64,000 nt of DNA from Parietaria judaica (GCA_954871525.1 OX940860.1:54238724-54302723); one strand, 5' to 3'. Counted from the stretch's first letter, positions 11,455-22,913 are shown. The notes: generated by a model from the sequence alone, not told the origin. Numbers and translations are program-made.

Positions 11455-11470
11455 CCCCCCCCCCCCCCCC
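11455..11470 (+). repeat. C16 homopolymer
   Basis: Sixteen consecutive C inside the solo LTR. Confidence 0.9.
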
Positions 11471-11837
11471 TGGATCAAGTCAACGTCAAGGTCTTCAGCA
11501 TGACAAGTCCCCACTGACGACGTGTAGCCCCTTGCCTAAAAGACTTGACAAGGCATAAATTCACAACAAATACAAGCAACAAGAAAATTCAAGCTTACCG
11601 GGACATCAATGACGCATTAGGACCCGACAGACACGCTCGCGGAACCACCATAGGACTCTGAGGCGACCAACAAGATCAACTCTTCCAGCGACCACTCTGC
11701 GTGGCAAGGCAGCCCAATGAGCTCCCATGGCTAGGGTAATGGCGCATTTTGGGTGAGGATATTAAGGGAATTTCTCCTTTAATCCCCGTAAAAGGTGGAA
11801 AAGTAGTTGCACTTTTCCTCTATAACACATTCACACT

Positions 11838-11900
11838 CACCTCCCTCCTCTCCCTCCCTCCCTCTCTCTCTCTCTCTCTCTCTCCCTCTCCCTCTCTCGG
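11838..11900 (+). repeat. CT-rich tract downstream of the LTR TATA box
   Basis: CTCC/CT runs directly follow the TATA-like box of the solo LTR. They would lie in its transcript leader. Confidence 0.7.
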
Positions 11901-11990
11901 GCGTTTTGCCTCTGTCGATGGCTCAAGAAATTGCCTTCCCCTTACGTACGGGAAGCGAGAGACTTGTTCATTAAGGGTCCTCGCTAGGCC

Positions 11991-12576
11991 TGTTGGTTCC
12001 CAATAAAGGATCTGTAACCAAAAAAGAGCACGAAGAACAAAGGAAAGAAAGCAAGAAAAATTTGGGAGAAAAACTTCTCTGATTAATCGAATAGCAAAAT
12101 TGCAATAATGGAGTTACACTAGTATTTATAGGAGACCAAAAACGAAACCCTAGCTAACCTTCCTAAAATAAACTCAATCATATCTTATACATTTACATTC
12201 AAATCCTAACAGAATCAGGAAACCAAATCAAATCAAATCTCCAAACTTGCTCCTCAAGTTTGGCACCTTCTAGAATGGGTTTCGATGACTTCTGGTCGGG
12301 TGTCCCTAGCAAGCCTGCTAGGGTGTAGTTCTGCTCGGAACAATTCTGGTAGGAGTTCTTCTGGTAGGGGCATCTCTGGTAGGAGCATTCCTGGTCGGAT
12401 CCTTTCCTGCTGGGGAAAGTCTCTGGTCGGACCTCTCTCTGGTGGGGAGCTCTCTGGTCGGAGAACTCCTGCTAGGAAGATTTCTGCTCGGGTTCTTCTC
12501 TGCTAGGGGAAGTTCTGGTAGGGAGATCCCTGGTAGGGAAATCTCTGCTAGGAGTTGAGCCAAGTCAGGCTTAACT
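11991..12576 (-). repeat. Copia-2 3' LTR, edge deleted
   Basis: Begins (plus view) TGTTGGTTCCC. The final bases expected after 'caggcttaa' are replaced by integrase sequence. It contains the degenerate CTGGTAGG/CTGCTCGG short-repeat block of this subfamily. Confidence 0.85.
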
Positions 12577-12859
12577 CTCCACCTCGGTCTGTTCTCAAGA
12601 CCTTCATCATGTGTTCGGACCCATTCTCCACAAGCCTCTTAAACTTTTTGAAGACTTCAAAGGCTCCACTCTTCTCCTTGAGCGTGTAGATCCACATCCA
12701 GCGACTGTAGTCGTCAACAAGTAGTAAGAAATACTTGCTTCCGGCTAGAGTTACTGGGGTGATTGGACCACATAGGTCCACATGCACCAGTTGGAGAGGT
12801 CGATCTGCTCGGAACTTGGCCTTGATAGGGAATGGCACTTTAGCCTGTTTCGCTATCAA
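12577..12859 (-). pseudogene. Copia-2 integrase core, cut by deletion
   Basis: Carries VHVDLCGP and LRTDRGGE, the first two catalytic acids. It then runs into LTR sequence at the deletion joint, so the catalytic Glu and everything after it are missing. Confidence 0.85.
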
Positions 12860-12874
12860 GCAACATTCGCATAG

Positions 12875-13147
12875 TTAGTTGGGGTGTTCAATCTTGGGAA
12901 CCCCAAAGGCCATCTCTTTCTCCCCCATCATCTTGAGCGCGTAGAAGTTTACGTGCCCAAGTCTCGCATGCCACAACCAGGCCGGGTCTGCTAGGGACGC
13001 CATTAAACAGACGGGCTGGCCTGTCTCCAGGAGTATCTTGTACAACCTGTTCGGCATTCTCTTCACCTTCATCAACAGGTTGCCACTTCTGTTCCACATC
13101 TTCAGATAGGGACCAGACATCACCACTGTGTTGCCGATCTCTGTCAT
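12875..13147 (-). pseudogene. Copia-2 integrase zinc region
   Basis: 90 residues with the His pair of the integrase zinc site in WHARLGHVNF. It ends in TAA (12875-12877) where Copia-1 has a Gln codon just before LCEC. It would have been continuous with the next fragment. Confidence 0.8.
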
Positions 13148-13195
13148 CTGTCCGAGGCTGATGATGTTACTCTTCAGCTTTGGGATGTAGTAGAC

Positions 13196-13795
13196 CTAGG
13201 TCATGAGCCGTTGGTCCCCGTTCTTACACACGAACAGGATGGACCCTCTGCCTCTAATTTCGACGATCGAGCCATCGCCAAATTTCACGTTCCCTGTGAT
13301 CTTCTCATCGAGCTCTTCAAACTTAGCTCGGTCTCCTGTCATGTGGTTGCTCGCGCCATTGTCTAGGTACCAGACATCGGTAGAGACTTTCAGCTCTCCG
13401 TCAACGAGGAGGTTCGCAATAACCTTGTCCTCGATCAGGAACACCATCTCCGAGCTGGTCTGCTCTCTGGTCTCTGGTGTCTTGTCTCTGGTCTCTGCTG
13501 TCTGGTCTCTGGTCTTGGCTCTCTGCTCGGAGCTCTCTAGTCGCTGGCCTCTGATCTCTGGTCTCTGCTCGGATTCCGAGCAGGTCTGCTCTCTGCTCTC
13601 CGGGCAGGTCTGCTCTCTCTCGCCTACAAGGATCGTCTCCTCGTATTCTTGTCCGTCCAGGCTCACCTCCTGTTCGGCAAACATCAGAGCCGGCTGGTCT
13701 TCATTGAATCTCATCAGTTTCGCTTCCTCTTTGTGGTTCTTGCTGTGGCACTCTGAAGCAAAGTGCCCAAGCTTCTGACAGTTATAGCACTTCAC
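13196..13795 (-). pseudogene. Copia-2 gag zinc knuckle and protease
   Basis: Begins with an intact CCHC knuckle (CYNCQKLGHFASEC, residues 3-16) that packages RNA. There follows a linker of degenerate repeats rich in E, Q, T, R and S (~55-115), then the protease motif LDNGASNHMTG near residue 150. It ends at TAG 13196-13198 where Copia-3 keeps CAG (MTQVYYIP). Confidence 0.85.
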
Positions 13796-14149
13796 TGTGC
13801 TCTTGTCTCTCCTGGTCGTGCTTTCCTGACGGGGTGCACCACTGCCGCAACCTCGCGTGTCCCGACTTCGCCCTCGTACACGACCTCTACCACGTCCTCG
13901 GCTGTCTTCGTTGTAGCTACTCCGACCAGAGGATCTAGAAGAAAAGCCTGCTCCCCCGCTTTTCTTCTATCTGGCCGTCCACTCTTCATGCGTGAGCAGG
14001 AGGTGCTTCTCCTCTTCTCTGTCACCATAACCCCGAAGTCTCTCCTCGTGGGCTTTGAGGCGACCAACAACCTCCTCGACCGTCATGGTCTTGAGGTCGC
14101 CGAACTGCTCAATCGATGTCACGATCTGCATGTACTTGTGAGGCACTGC

Positions 14150-14653
14150 TCAGAGAAACTTCTTGACAATGGTGGTCTCCTCCACCTTGTCTCCCAGCGA
14201 GCGTGTGCCGGTCACAATGGACGTGAGCCGCATAGCGAAATCATCAATTGATTCGCTCTCCTTCATCCTCATAACCTCGAGCTCACTCATCAAGGTCTGG
14301 ACCTTTGCTTCCTTGACGCGATCTGCGCCCATGTACATGGTTTGAAGTGTCGACCACGCCTCCTTTGCGGAATCCTTCTCGGCGATCATGAGAAGGACAT
14401 CTTCCGGAACTCCTTGGTAGATGGCGGCGAGCGCTATCCTCTCCTTGAGCCCTTCGACATCGTTGCCTTCCACAGCCTCCCAAACCCCTTGCGCCTGCAA
14501 GTTCACTCGCATCTTCAATGCCCAAACTGAGTAATTGCTCTTCGTGAGCATCGGGTAATGGAGCGTCACATTCCCTTCCTTTGATCCGATCTTTGTCGCC
14601 GTCGTCAGCTCTCCTCCGGTGGACTCGCTTGGTGACGACATCTTCTTTGGCAC
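14150..14653 (-). pseudogene. Copia-2 gag N-terminal part
   Basis: 167 codons from a start also used in Copia-3 (MPKKMSSPS). It shares 'LTKSNYSVWALKMRV' and 'KEAWSTLQTMY' with the related copies. It stops at TGA 14150-14152 within KFL-AVPH, where Copia-1 and Copia-3 have CGA (Arg). The frame continues after it with another stop, TAG at 13967-13969, in place of a Gln codon. Confidence 0.85.
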
Positions 14654-14654
14654 C

Positions 14655-15235
14655 TTCTAAAGGATCTGTAACCAAAAAAGAGCACGAAGAACAAATGAAA
14701 GAAAGCAAGAAAAGTTTGGGAGAAAAACTTCTCTGATTAATCGAATAGCAAAATTGCAATAATGGAGTTACACTAGTATTTATAGGAGACCAAAAACGAA
14801 ACCCTAGCTAACCTTCCTAAAATAAACTCAATCATATCTTATACATTTACATTCAAATCCTAACAGAATCAGGAAACCAAATCAAATCAAATCTCCAAAC
14901 TTGCTCCTCAAGTTTGGCACCTTCTAGAATGGGTTTCGATGACTTCTGGTCGGGTGTCCCTAGCAAGCCTGCTAGGGTGTAGTTCTGCTCGGGACAATCC
15001 TGTTAGGAGTTCTTCTGGTAGGGGCATCTCTGGTAGGAGCATTCCTGGTCGGATCCTTTCCTGCTGGGGAAAGTCTCTGGTCGGACCTCTCTCTGGTGGG
15101 GAGCTCTCTAGTCGGAGAACTCCTGCTAGGAAGATCTCTGCTCGGGCTCTTCTCTGCTAGGGGAAGTTCTGGTAGGGAGATCTCTGGTGGGAAAATCTCT
15201 GGTAGGAGTTGAGCCAAGTCAGGCTTAAACTCACA
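14655..15235 (-). repeat. Copia-2 5' LTR, inner edge deleted
   Basis: Matches 12005-12576 and ends AAACTCACA. The inner edge starts at 'ctaaaggatctg' right after the gag start region, so the primer site is lost. Confidence 0.85.
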
Positions 15236-15847
15236 AGGCCGACCATTCTTAAGAGCACACTCGACAAGGATACAGTCCGGACACCTGGCGCTCTGACGCT
15301 CGCCAAGGATCTGAGTTTTATCTCGATCTGGCCTGATTTCGGTCGGCACTCCCTATCCCTCATCGCCTCACCGGCAATATCATAGCCATCCGCGATGGTC
15401 ACCCCTGCGTTGCCACTTCAGGCACCCTCGCCGGTAATACCCTTGCCACATGCGACGGCCACCCCCGTATCGCCATCATCGGCTCCAATGACGATAAAAA
15501 TTACCTCGTCATTACTCCATTTACCACTAACGATGAACTACGTAATGACCTGATTCTCTTTGCGATACGTAGGCGGCTCTGTTATAAGTGACGGGGTGCG
15601 GCATCAATATTTTATTTTTTACAAGTCCTCCCTCACCTCCTAGACGTCGTTGAGGAAGGAAAAACACCTCGAGGATCGTCTGAGATAGCGCGGAAGCTCA
15701 TCCAAGACAATTGATTCGCCTCTAGCTAGGGCGACATCTATTTAACCCTCGTTGACTCTACCCTTACTACCCACGCGACCACAGGGTCCGGCCTTGGGCT
15801 TGAACCGTGGGCCAAGTTCTACGTTAATCCATTTTCAAGCATTAACA

Positions 15848-16794
15848 TGTATATACAATCATAGTTTGGCCAAGTAATCTTACAAACTTCTCTAACTTCT
15901 CTATAGCGAGTTCATATGTTCAAATCTCATTAGATGACATGCCCTTTGTAAAGATACACTACTACTAATTGGAAATCTATTCCTTCGTTTAAAGTTGCGC
16001 CGTGGCCAGTCTATATGTTGCGGCGATTTCTGTGAAGATAGTCATTCAAATGACGAATTCTTTACCTTTGTCTGAAGTCACGCCGCGACGTCTATCAATT
16101 GCGCCCTGGCGTATATTGACAAATTTCAAGACTCAACCCATCGTATTTTACCGTCGCTTGAGGCGCTTCAAATGACGCAAATTATTTCGTCGTTTGAAGT
16201 CAAATGACCGAGGTTCCAACGATACTTTTCAGCGTGATCTGACTCTTGAATATATAAAAAATTGAATTCATATATATATATATATATATTTGAATTTATT
16301 CCTCTAAATATATGAAAATAGTTTTACATTTCCATCGAAATTAAATTTGAAAGACTATGGAAAGACAAAATTTATACCAAAAGGATCATTGGTATCATTT
16401 TTTATTTTAGAGGGACCATTGATGCACTAACCTTATTTACCTTGTATCAAAAGGATCGTTGGTGTCAATTTTATTATTTACCAACCCCTTATCAAGGGAC
16501 CTTTGGAGCAAAAAATATTCTATATATATATAAATAAATAAAGATGAAAACAAAATTAAGTAACCCGAAAAATCATATAAGCAATACTAGCTGTAATATG
16601 ATTATTATCTTATGCCAATTATTGATACAGACAAAGCAGTACAGATTAATCACCCATTCGAATAGAACATGGCCGATCGTATCGAAAAATACAATACTAC
16701 TCTTCAAGCCGTATCTATCTAAACACACCCTCAAAACTCTCGCGAATGAATAATAGCCACAACATTTATAAGCGTAATATCATGTTCTTCTCAA
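15848..16794. other. intergenic, no gene seen
   Basis: Contains GC-richer short repeats between 15990 and 16220 (for example CGCTTGAGGCGCTTCAAATGACG-like units facing each other) and a short TA run near 16270-16289. This may be transposon debris; I could not assign a family. The last ~50 bases would be PAR1 3' untranslated sequence. Confidence 0.5.
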
Positions 16795-17885
16795 TCACAT
16801 AGGAGCCGGGGCCGGAGCTGCCACGACGCCAACGAGGTTTCCGGCGATGCTCGCCACTGGAGCAGCTGCCAAGCCAGAGCTCATGAGCTCAACCATGGCG
16901 CGGTGAGGGTTGTAACGCGTCTTCTGGCACAGGTCGGGCAAGAAAACACCTGAAATATTCACGAACATGTGTGCTTAAGCTAGTTTACTTCCATTATGGT
17001 CAATGTAATAATTTTTTGGTACATAGGTTTGTGAAAGAAAAAAATAAGTGACATCTGTAAACTGCATGTGGGTGCTTTTTTATTGTTTATTAATTGAATT
17101 TATATATTTTTGTTATATGATCAAGTACTAAAATGGGTGCTTATATATTTATATATTTTTGTTATGATCAAGTACTACAAGTCTTAATTTCTTTTTCTAT
17201 AGTATTTTGTATTTAATTATAATAAAAAACAATTTTTAAGGTAAAAAATATTATTTTGAATACTTCGGTGGCTCCGAAAATTCATGTATTCTAAGACGTG
17301 GACGAAACGGTGATTGCTTGGAAATTCATTGCACATTCGGTATCATAAGAATGCATATTATGGCATACGAGAGAGAGAGAAATATGAAGTATGAACCATT
17401 TATTGAAGCTCCTAAATATGTGGGAAGAAATGGTGCTACATTTGCGGTTGTGTTTTCAAACTAAAAATTTCATCGAAGTGTCGTTACATTACAGATTTTC
17501 AAAACTATTTCAGGTCAAATTATTAAGCACCTTTTATTTATTCAAAGAAATGTAACCATTGACTAGTCAAGGAATGGGCTGTATTTTTCTGATTCTCATC
17601 AAAATATTTCCAAGTAGTGACCAATGAGGCTCGGAGAAACTATAACTAGTCATACATTTAATCCTTATACATGTGGTTGAGTAGTGACTTATATTTCCTT
17701 TTTTTTTTTTTTAATCATTTATAAACCTGAAAAGAGGTGAATCTTGGGGTTCATTGAATCATATACATGTAATAATTATACCTTCTGTTTAAAACTAATA
17801 ACCTAAATTAAACAACCCATCTTTCATGTGAATGAGTAACGTTACGTACGTAATAGCTTCATGGATTCAACGATAATATTTAGAA

Positions 17886-17933
<48 letters not shown>

Positions 17934-18620
17934 AAAAGATAGATGATAATAAAACTCACCCTCTCCGGCAGCCAAGTTGAAGTAAAGGTCAACGATGTTG
18001 GGGCAGTTTTGGTAGCAATCCCGCGAGCAAAGGTTGGCCATGAAGTGAGGCTCGAGGAGGGAGTCGGAAGAGATCCCGACGGAGCTGCGGTCAACACCGC
18101 AAGAAGCGACGCATCTGTCGGTCTCGATGTACTCCGACATTCTCTCCACCACCACTTCCGATGTCCGGCATTGATGAGCCGCCCCGGCCATCGTCTCCAG
18201 CAAACACCTCTTCCCTGATGACGCTATTGCGAATGCACAGACGTCCAAAGGCAATTCCTCGCACACAATCTCAGCTGCGCATTAAAAGATCATAAACAAG
18301 TATGCATATTGTAATATATATATAGATATAGGGGCAGAGCCAACAAAGTCCGCGTTGGTGTGGTCGCCCCCACTTAATTCAAACTCGTTATTTTTAATTA
18401 CTAAATATATACAATTTCAAAATATATATTAAATGTATCATAATTAGATGATGCAGCTGGTATAATGGATATCTAAGCTCAATTTAAACTCTTTCTACCT
18501 CAGAGACGACCAAAGTTCAAATGTATATGGTGTGTATATAAATAGGTATATACCTAAAGCTGCATGGACGAAGAGAGAAGAAAGGAAGAGAGCAATAGGA
18601 ACTTTAGCTGAGAAAGCCAT
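16795..18620 (-). CDS. PAR1-family secreted protein (photoassimilate-responsive type)
   Basis: Three exons: 18554-18620, 17960-18274 and 16795-16949, all with GT-AG introns, giving 178 residues. Residues 1-23 are a clear signal peptide ([20 protein letters not shown]). The mature part is the Cys-rich PAR1 domain (Pfam PF06521): [63 protein letters not shown] and [13 protein letters not shown]. It ends in an Ala/Pro tail (APAPAPM). Family members are small, probably secreted or cell-wall proteins of unknown chemistry; the founding tobacco gene responds to sugar accumulation. Length, exon number and Cys pattern are complete and no lesion is visible, so the gene looks functional. The second intron holds a TA microsatellite. 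The start is the only Met before the signal peptide, and a TATA box lies ~85 bases upstream. Confidence 0.93.
17890..17931. repeat. TA microsatellite in PAR1 intron 2
   Basis: About 21 TA units inside the ~1.0 kb second intron. Confidence 0.9.
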
Positions 18621-18703
18621 GGAGGTTTTAAGTTTGCCTTGATTGAAGAAGAAAGAATGTTGTAGAGAATGTAATTGTTGTGTGTTGGATGAAAACTGAA
18701 GTG

Positions 18704-18714
18704 CTATTTATAGA
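18704..18714 (-). promoter_or_regulatory. TATA box of the PAR1-type gene
   Basis: Minus strand TCTATAAATAG, about 85 bases before the start codon, which leaves a leader of roughly 55 bases. Confidence 0.75.
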
Positions 18715-18720
18715 ACTTGA

Positions 18721-19378
18721 TTGTTACGTACGTGGAAGAGCACAGGCTTGAGATTCGTTTAACTACTAAAGAATTGAAAGCTTAATTATAGATGTGACTA
18801 GCTAAATTTAATTATGTTAACGCGTCACCAATATAGTTCATAATGGCTGATGCGGTTGTAGGAGGACTATTGAGAAATGGAATTTATAATATTGGTGTCT
18901 CATAGTCTATATATGTTTGGTGAAAGTCATCCGCCTGTCACATTAATTAATTTTCAATAAATATATCGAAAATTAATTAATTTGTTGGTGATTAAATTCA
19001 TTGTGCTCTCCATTATTCCACTAATTGGTTCTTCTTCTTCTTTTTTATCTTTCATCCTGAGCTCTCTTACGTCATCCTTTGTTGCGGTTGAATGCCTCTT
19101 GCCGGGATTGTCTGGCTGTGAGCATGGACGGAGATATGCTTCGTGACAGTCGAATGATATGGTAATGCCATGTGGCATTCGACGGGACGCCAGATGACAT
19201 TTAACTATCAAAATGTGAATCGAACCTAAATGACATTCCAATATATCAAAGTATATATACTTTGTCTGGCTAAAAAAAATACTTATCGTTAAAATATTGA
19301 TACGTGAGCCGCTAATATTGTCATATATTAATAGTTTTGAATCACGGTTGTTACGAGTATTAATCCTCTTGTAGAATC
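18721..19378. other. intergenic, PAR1 upstream region
   Basis: No gene supported. An open frame on the minus strand here extends into the hAT-like sequence and looks accidental. Confidence 0.5.
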
Positions 19379-19570
19379 TAGAGGTGTCAAGTGGGTCAGG
19401 GCGGGCTGGGCCGACCCACAACCCGTTAAGCCCGCTCATTAAATGGCGCGGGCTAGACCCACTTTGTCCAATGCAAAGGGCGGGTTTTAAGAGAACCATC
19501 AAGGCCCAACCTATGAACCCAACCACAATGTCATGAGGCCGGGATGGGCTGAGCTTTTAAGGGTTGCGTG
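19379..19570 (+). mobile_element. hAT-like terminal fragment
   Basis: Starts TAGAGGTGTCAAGTGGG and continues with alternating GGGCGGGC/GGGCCGACCC blocks, a familiar layout for ends of Ac-type hAT elements in plants. The opposite end and the 8-base duplication were not found, so it may be a partial copy. Confidence 0.4.
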
Positions 19571-19965
19571 TAGTTTAGTGGACTTTATATAAGATAACAT
19601 GGGTTGGATTTTTACGAGACCAACGTTATAAGTTTTTATGGAGGTATTGTAGTATAGAATTTAGAATAGAGAAATGGCATGAGATAGCCTAATTGACATG
19701 TTTGTTTAGCCAAATAGCCAAACTTTCTCATATCTTTGCAAAACATCAAATTAAGTGATGTGGCTTTTTATTTTCATATTTTATACCTAAAATATCCTTT
19801 TGAAATATATTTTCAGATTTTAATATTATTCAAATTTAAATTCGTTTTTAATTATTAATTAATAAAAAAACTGAAAATAAATTATATTTTCTTCCTCTGT
19901 TCATCGTCATCGAGAGCTTCCTAAAGAACACCAAAATATCAGCACCAAAACTTCAGCTCCATTCT

Positions 19966-20063
19966 CGACGACGCCGGCGATTCTCTCGACGACGCCGGCG
20001 AATATCTCAGCTCCGTTCGCCGGCGATTCTCTCAGCTCCGTTCGCCGGCGATTCTTTCATCCT
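19966..20063 (+). repeat. short GC-rich repeats in a leader-like exon
   Basis: Two copies of CTCGACGACGCCGGCGA are followed by two copies of CTCAGCTCCGTTCGCCGGCGA, then CCTAG and a GTAAGT splice donor. This reads like the 5' untranslated exon of a plant gene. Confidence 0.6.
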
Positions 20064-20403
20064 AGGTAAGTGCTTTGTAACCTGTTCTGATTTTGTTTGG
20101 TTTCATGTTTTCAATGAGAAATTGAAAAGCAGAAGAAATCAAAAGTAGTTCAAAGAAGAACGAGACTGAAAATTATTCTTAACATACCGGAATTGCTCTT
20201 GGCTGTGGCTGTGGCTGTAATTCTTTCATCAGTTCGATCCGAACTCGATTGGATCGCATTAATGTTTCAATTTGTTTTTGTTGATTTAAGTAAAAATTGG
20301 TGATGAATTTCAATTTATGGAGATAATGAATGGTTCCATTACAAGTCGTCTTTTATCAATGAAGGATTAGAATCAGTGTGTGAGTTGTGTTCATCGTTCT
20401 CAG

Positions 20404-20536
20404 TCAGCGCATCAAGCCTTCATCGTCCTGGATTCGCGGCCGTTATTCCGACGCGCCAAAAGCTCCCACTCGATGAGCACTGAAGAGATATCAAATGGAG
20501 CGGATCACTCGACCGGTACTTCTGTGTTTGAATCAG
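20404..20536 (+). pseudogene. gene-like exon inside the Mutator-like element
   Basis: An open exon between a splice acceptor (ttctcag) and a donor (GAATCAG followed by gtttgcg). The frame is open throughout, with an internal ATG at 20473 (MSTEEISNGADHSTG). Base composition is clearly richer in GC than the surrounding AT-rich DNA. The product is not recognised. Together with the leader-like exon at ~19966-20063 it looks like the 5' end of a host gene captured by the element (Pack-MULE style). No further exons could be placed, so it is treated as a fragment. Confidence 0.4.
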
Positions 20537-21140
20537 GTTTGCGATAATTTCATTTTCCCCCTATGTTCGATTGTTGTTTTGGGATTGAATTTTAACGTTT
20601 TAGTAATGTGATGCTAAGTTAAGCCACTATATTGGTTCTTGTTCCATTAATCTCGTTCATATGTTTGTTTCGATCCCGTGAATATTAGCATATAAATGTT
20701 TGAACTGGGATTTTCTAGTAATGTGATTCTAAGTTAAGCCACTGTATTAATGATGCAGGGTTCTTAATAAAAATGAGACCAGGTTTGGTTTGAAAAGTCC
20801 CGGTGACCGGTCTCGATTTTAGCCCGAGCTAGTTCATATACTAATGTAGTCTGTTTGTGTGGTCTATTACCAGCTTTCTATAACCAGATTTGTTAATAAT
20901 GAGGTGTATTAACTTGGTTAATACTTAATAGATGGATTAGTTAACCACATTTTGTGATGTATTAACGTGGTTAATAGATGGATTAGTTAATAATGGGTGT
21001 ATTAATTTGGTTAATTCGGGTTATTATTAATTCATATAGGTTGTATTAAATCACGTTTTTGTTAGATATTAGATTGTATACAGAGTTGTATTAATGTGGT
21101 TAATTCCTCATAATATCCCATGAGATCATGTTATGTTTGA

Positions 21141-21452
21141 ATGAGTTTTGGGATTGTTGTAGCTACGTATTCACTGGACGTTATTCCGGTTGCACACGAC
21201 GGTGATTGGGATTTTCCAAGTGACACTTTAGTAATCAATCCTCCGGTTCAAAAACGCCAAGCAAGAAGACCAAAGATGAAGAAATTTCGTTCAAAAGATG
21301 AGATGCCTCATCCATACCGCAATCGTTGTGGGAATTGTGGAAAGGCGGATCACAATAATAGGACTTGTCTAGCCTATAGTTACTTTGTGGAGCGTTTTGG
21401 TTATGTTTTTGTGTGTAAATTTCTTCTTATTAACGCGGTTAATTCCTGTTAA
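21141..21452 (+). pseudogene. Mutator transposase C-terminal tail with zinc knuckle
   Basis: The product has the hallmark end of MURA-type transposases: a 'V.NPPVQKRQARRPKMKKFRS' type stretch, then a CX2CX4HX4C knuckle, CGNCGKADHNNRTC. This part follows the SWIM domain in full proteins and binds nucleic acid. The catalytic DDE domain and SWIM domain are absent upstream, so only the last coding part survives. The exon probably starts after the 'tgtag' acceptor near 21160 rather than at the listed ATG. The residues after the knuckle look like read-through into non-coding DNA. Confidence 0.65.
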
Positions 21453-22493
21453 TTCCTCATACAATATTGTATTAACTTTGTTAATACAAGTTAATTCTTT
21501 TCCAAATCCAATTTACTCAACATTTTCACAAGATAGGCATATTATTTCGAAATCAACATTGTATAAACGATGGAAATACACGTTAATATGAGTTTTTTTT
21601 TTTAAAATGAAATACAAGTTGATTGTGATCGATGAACCAAGTTATTTGATTAATTCCTAACATAAACATGTAATTAACCACATTAATACAAGTATATTAA
21701 CCTCATTAATACGTTAATACATGAAACCGATTAACCATAAAATCGATGAATACTTGAAACCAAAACCTTTAATCTTGAATGGCAATGGATCCTTTGTATC
21801 GGATTCCAAAATTGCTTATCAACAACATACTTACAAACCTGCAAAAAATAATAACATACTTAATGTTAGTGAACGTTATGCATACATAGTAAAGAAAATT
21901 ATCGGAATTATTATTTGTAACCCACCACAGTTGTAGCATTATCAGTTCTCAATGGCGATTTTGATACCATTTCCGTTGCCGGTATATTTGACGTTTCCTC
22001 TGCCATCGATACCGTTTCCGCTGCCGGCACAGCTACGGTTTCCACTGCCGGTTTCGCATCTGTTTCTTTATTTGCAACTGATCTCGTTCTCCTCATTATA
22101 TCTACCATGAACATTAATTAAACACATTAATACATGCTAAATTCAAACATTAATACCACATTCTATCTAACATAAACAAGCAATTAACCACATTAATACA
22201 ACTATATTAACCACATTAATACGTTATACATGAAACCGATTAATCATATGATCGATTGATACAAGAAGAGGCTCTTCTCCCTGAAACGACGCAGTTTCAA
22301 CGACGAAGACTTCGCCGCAGCCCCGAGCCTCGACATCTCCGAGCCTTTCCAGCGACCTCTGGAGATGCTTCTCCTTCCACGAACTCTCCTACGCCACGGA
22401 CTCTTTCGCTCCAGGTCTCTCTCTCTCTCCCTCTCTCCAGATCAATCAAGCGAAATAGGCGAGGATTGAAAGCATTACCGTACGATGATGGCA

Positions 22494-22595
22494 GCGCACA
22501 GATGTCGGCGATGGAGACGGCACGGATGTCGGCGACGGAGAGGGCACGGAAGTTGGCGACGGAGACGGCACGGAAGTCGGCGACGGAGAAGGGGT
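22494..22595 (+). repeat. 24-base minisatellite in the Mutator-like element
   Basis: About four units of GAGACGGCACGGAAGTCGGCGAC type. Unit length is a multiple of three, so both strands stay open here; the encoded 8-residue repeats are not evidence for a protein. Confidence 0.8.
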
Positions 22596-22912
22596 CATGA
22601 AAAATATTAGGTCGAAGAGAGAAACGGGGTTATCGAATAGAGGGAGAAAGGCAATATTAATATAAAAAAAACGATTATTATTAATTATGAGGGTAAAACG
22701 GTATTTGTGATTTATCAAAGTTGTTTATTGGCTATTTAACCATTTTAATCAAAACATTGGCTGTTTGACTAATTAATTTTTTAATATTGGCTATATCCCT
22801 CTAACGCCCGAATAGAATATATATAAATATATAAGTTATATATACTATTATTATATATTATAATGTTCTTAAAATCTTATTATAGTATTATCTATGTTAT
22901 ATGATACAAGTA

Positions 22913-22913
<1 letters not shown>

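Larger units (their letters stand above)
11991..15235 (-). mobile_element. Copia-2, internally deleted copia element
   Basis: Bounded by LTRs of the Copia-3 subfamily and the duplication AGGCC (11986-11990 and 15236-15240). On the minus strand it keeps gag, protease and the first part of integrase. The left LTR joins integrase sequence directly near 12577, so the rest of integrase, reverse transcriptase, RNase H and polypurine tract are gone. At the other end (near 14655) the primer site and the outer ~14 bases of the LTR are also missing. Stops at 14150, 13967, 13196 and 12875 break what remains. It cannot move by itself or be primed in trans. Confidence 0.9.
10985..15847 (+). repeat. solo gypsy-type LTR carrying Copia-2
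   Basis: Starts TGTTATGCG at 10985 and ends CATTAACA at 15847. Without Copia-2 and one target copy it is ~1.6 kb. It holds a TATA-like box ('cctctataacac', ~11817), a CT-rich stretch after it, and a C16 run. The CATTAACA end matches the gypsy-like LTR ending at 35724, and the left part shares blocks with the minus-strand LTR near 36640-37461. No gag or pol adjoins it. The flanks (tatat on the left, tgtat on the right) fit a duplication only with one mismatch. Confidence 0.5.
19673..22809 (+). mobile_element. non-autonomous Mutator-like element with gene-like content
   Basis: The two ends are imperfect inverted repeats sharing GAG..ATAGCC and AGCCAA blocks (left 19675-19735, right 22680-22809 reversed). 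Near-matching 9-mers flank it: GAATAGAGA (19664-19672) and GAATAGAAT (22810-22818), the expected duplication length for Mutator elements. Inside are a leader-like region with GT donor (~20064), a gene-like exon (20404-20536), the C-terminal tail of a Mutator transposase (21141-21452), a 24-base minisatellite, and many short mirrored motifs. It has no full transposase. Confidence 0.55.

Noticed and set aside
18954..19526. 190-codon minus-strand frame
   Set aside because: Spans hAT-like GC-rich sequence and AT-rich flank; no protein family.
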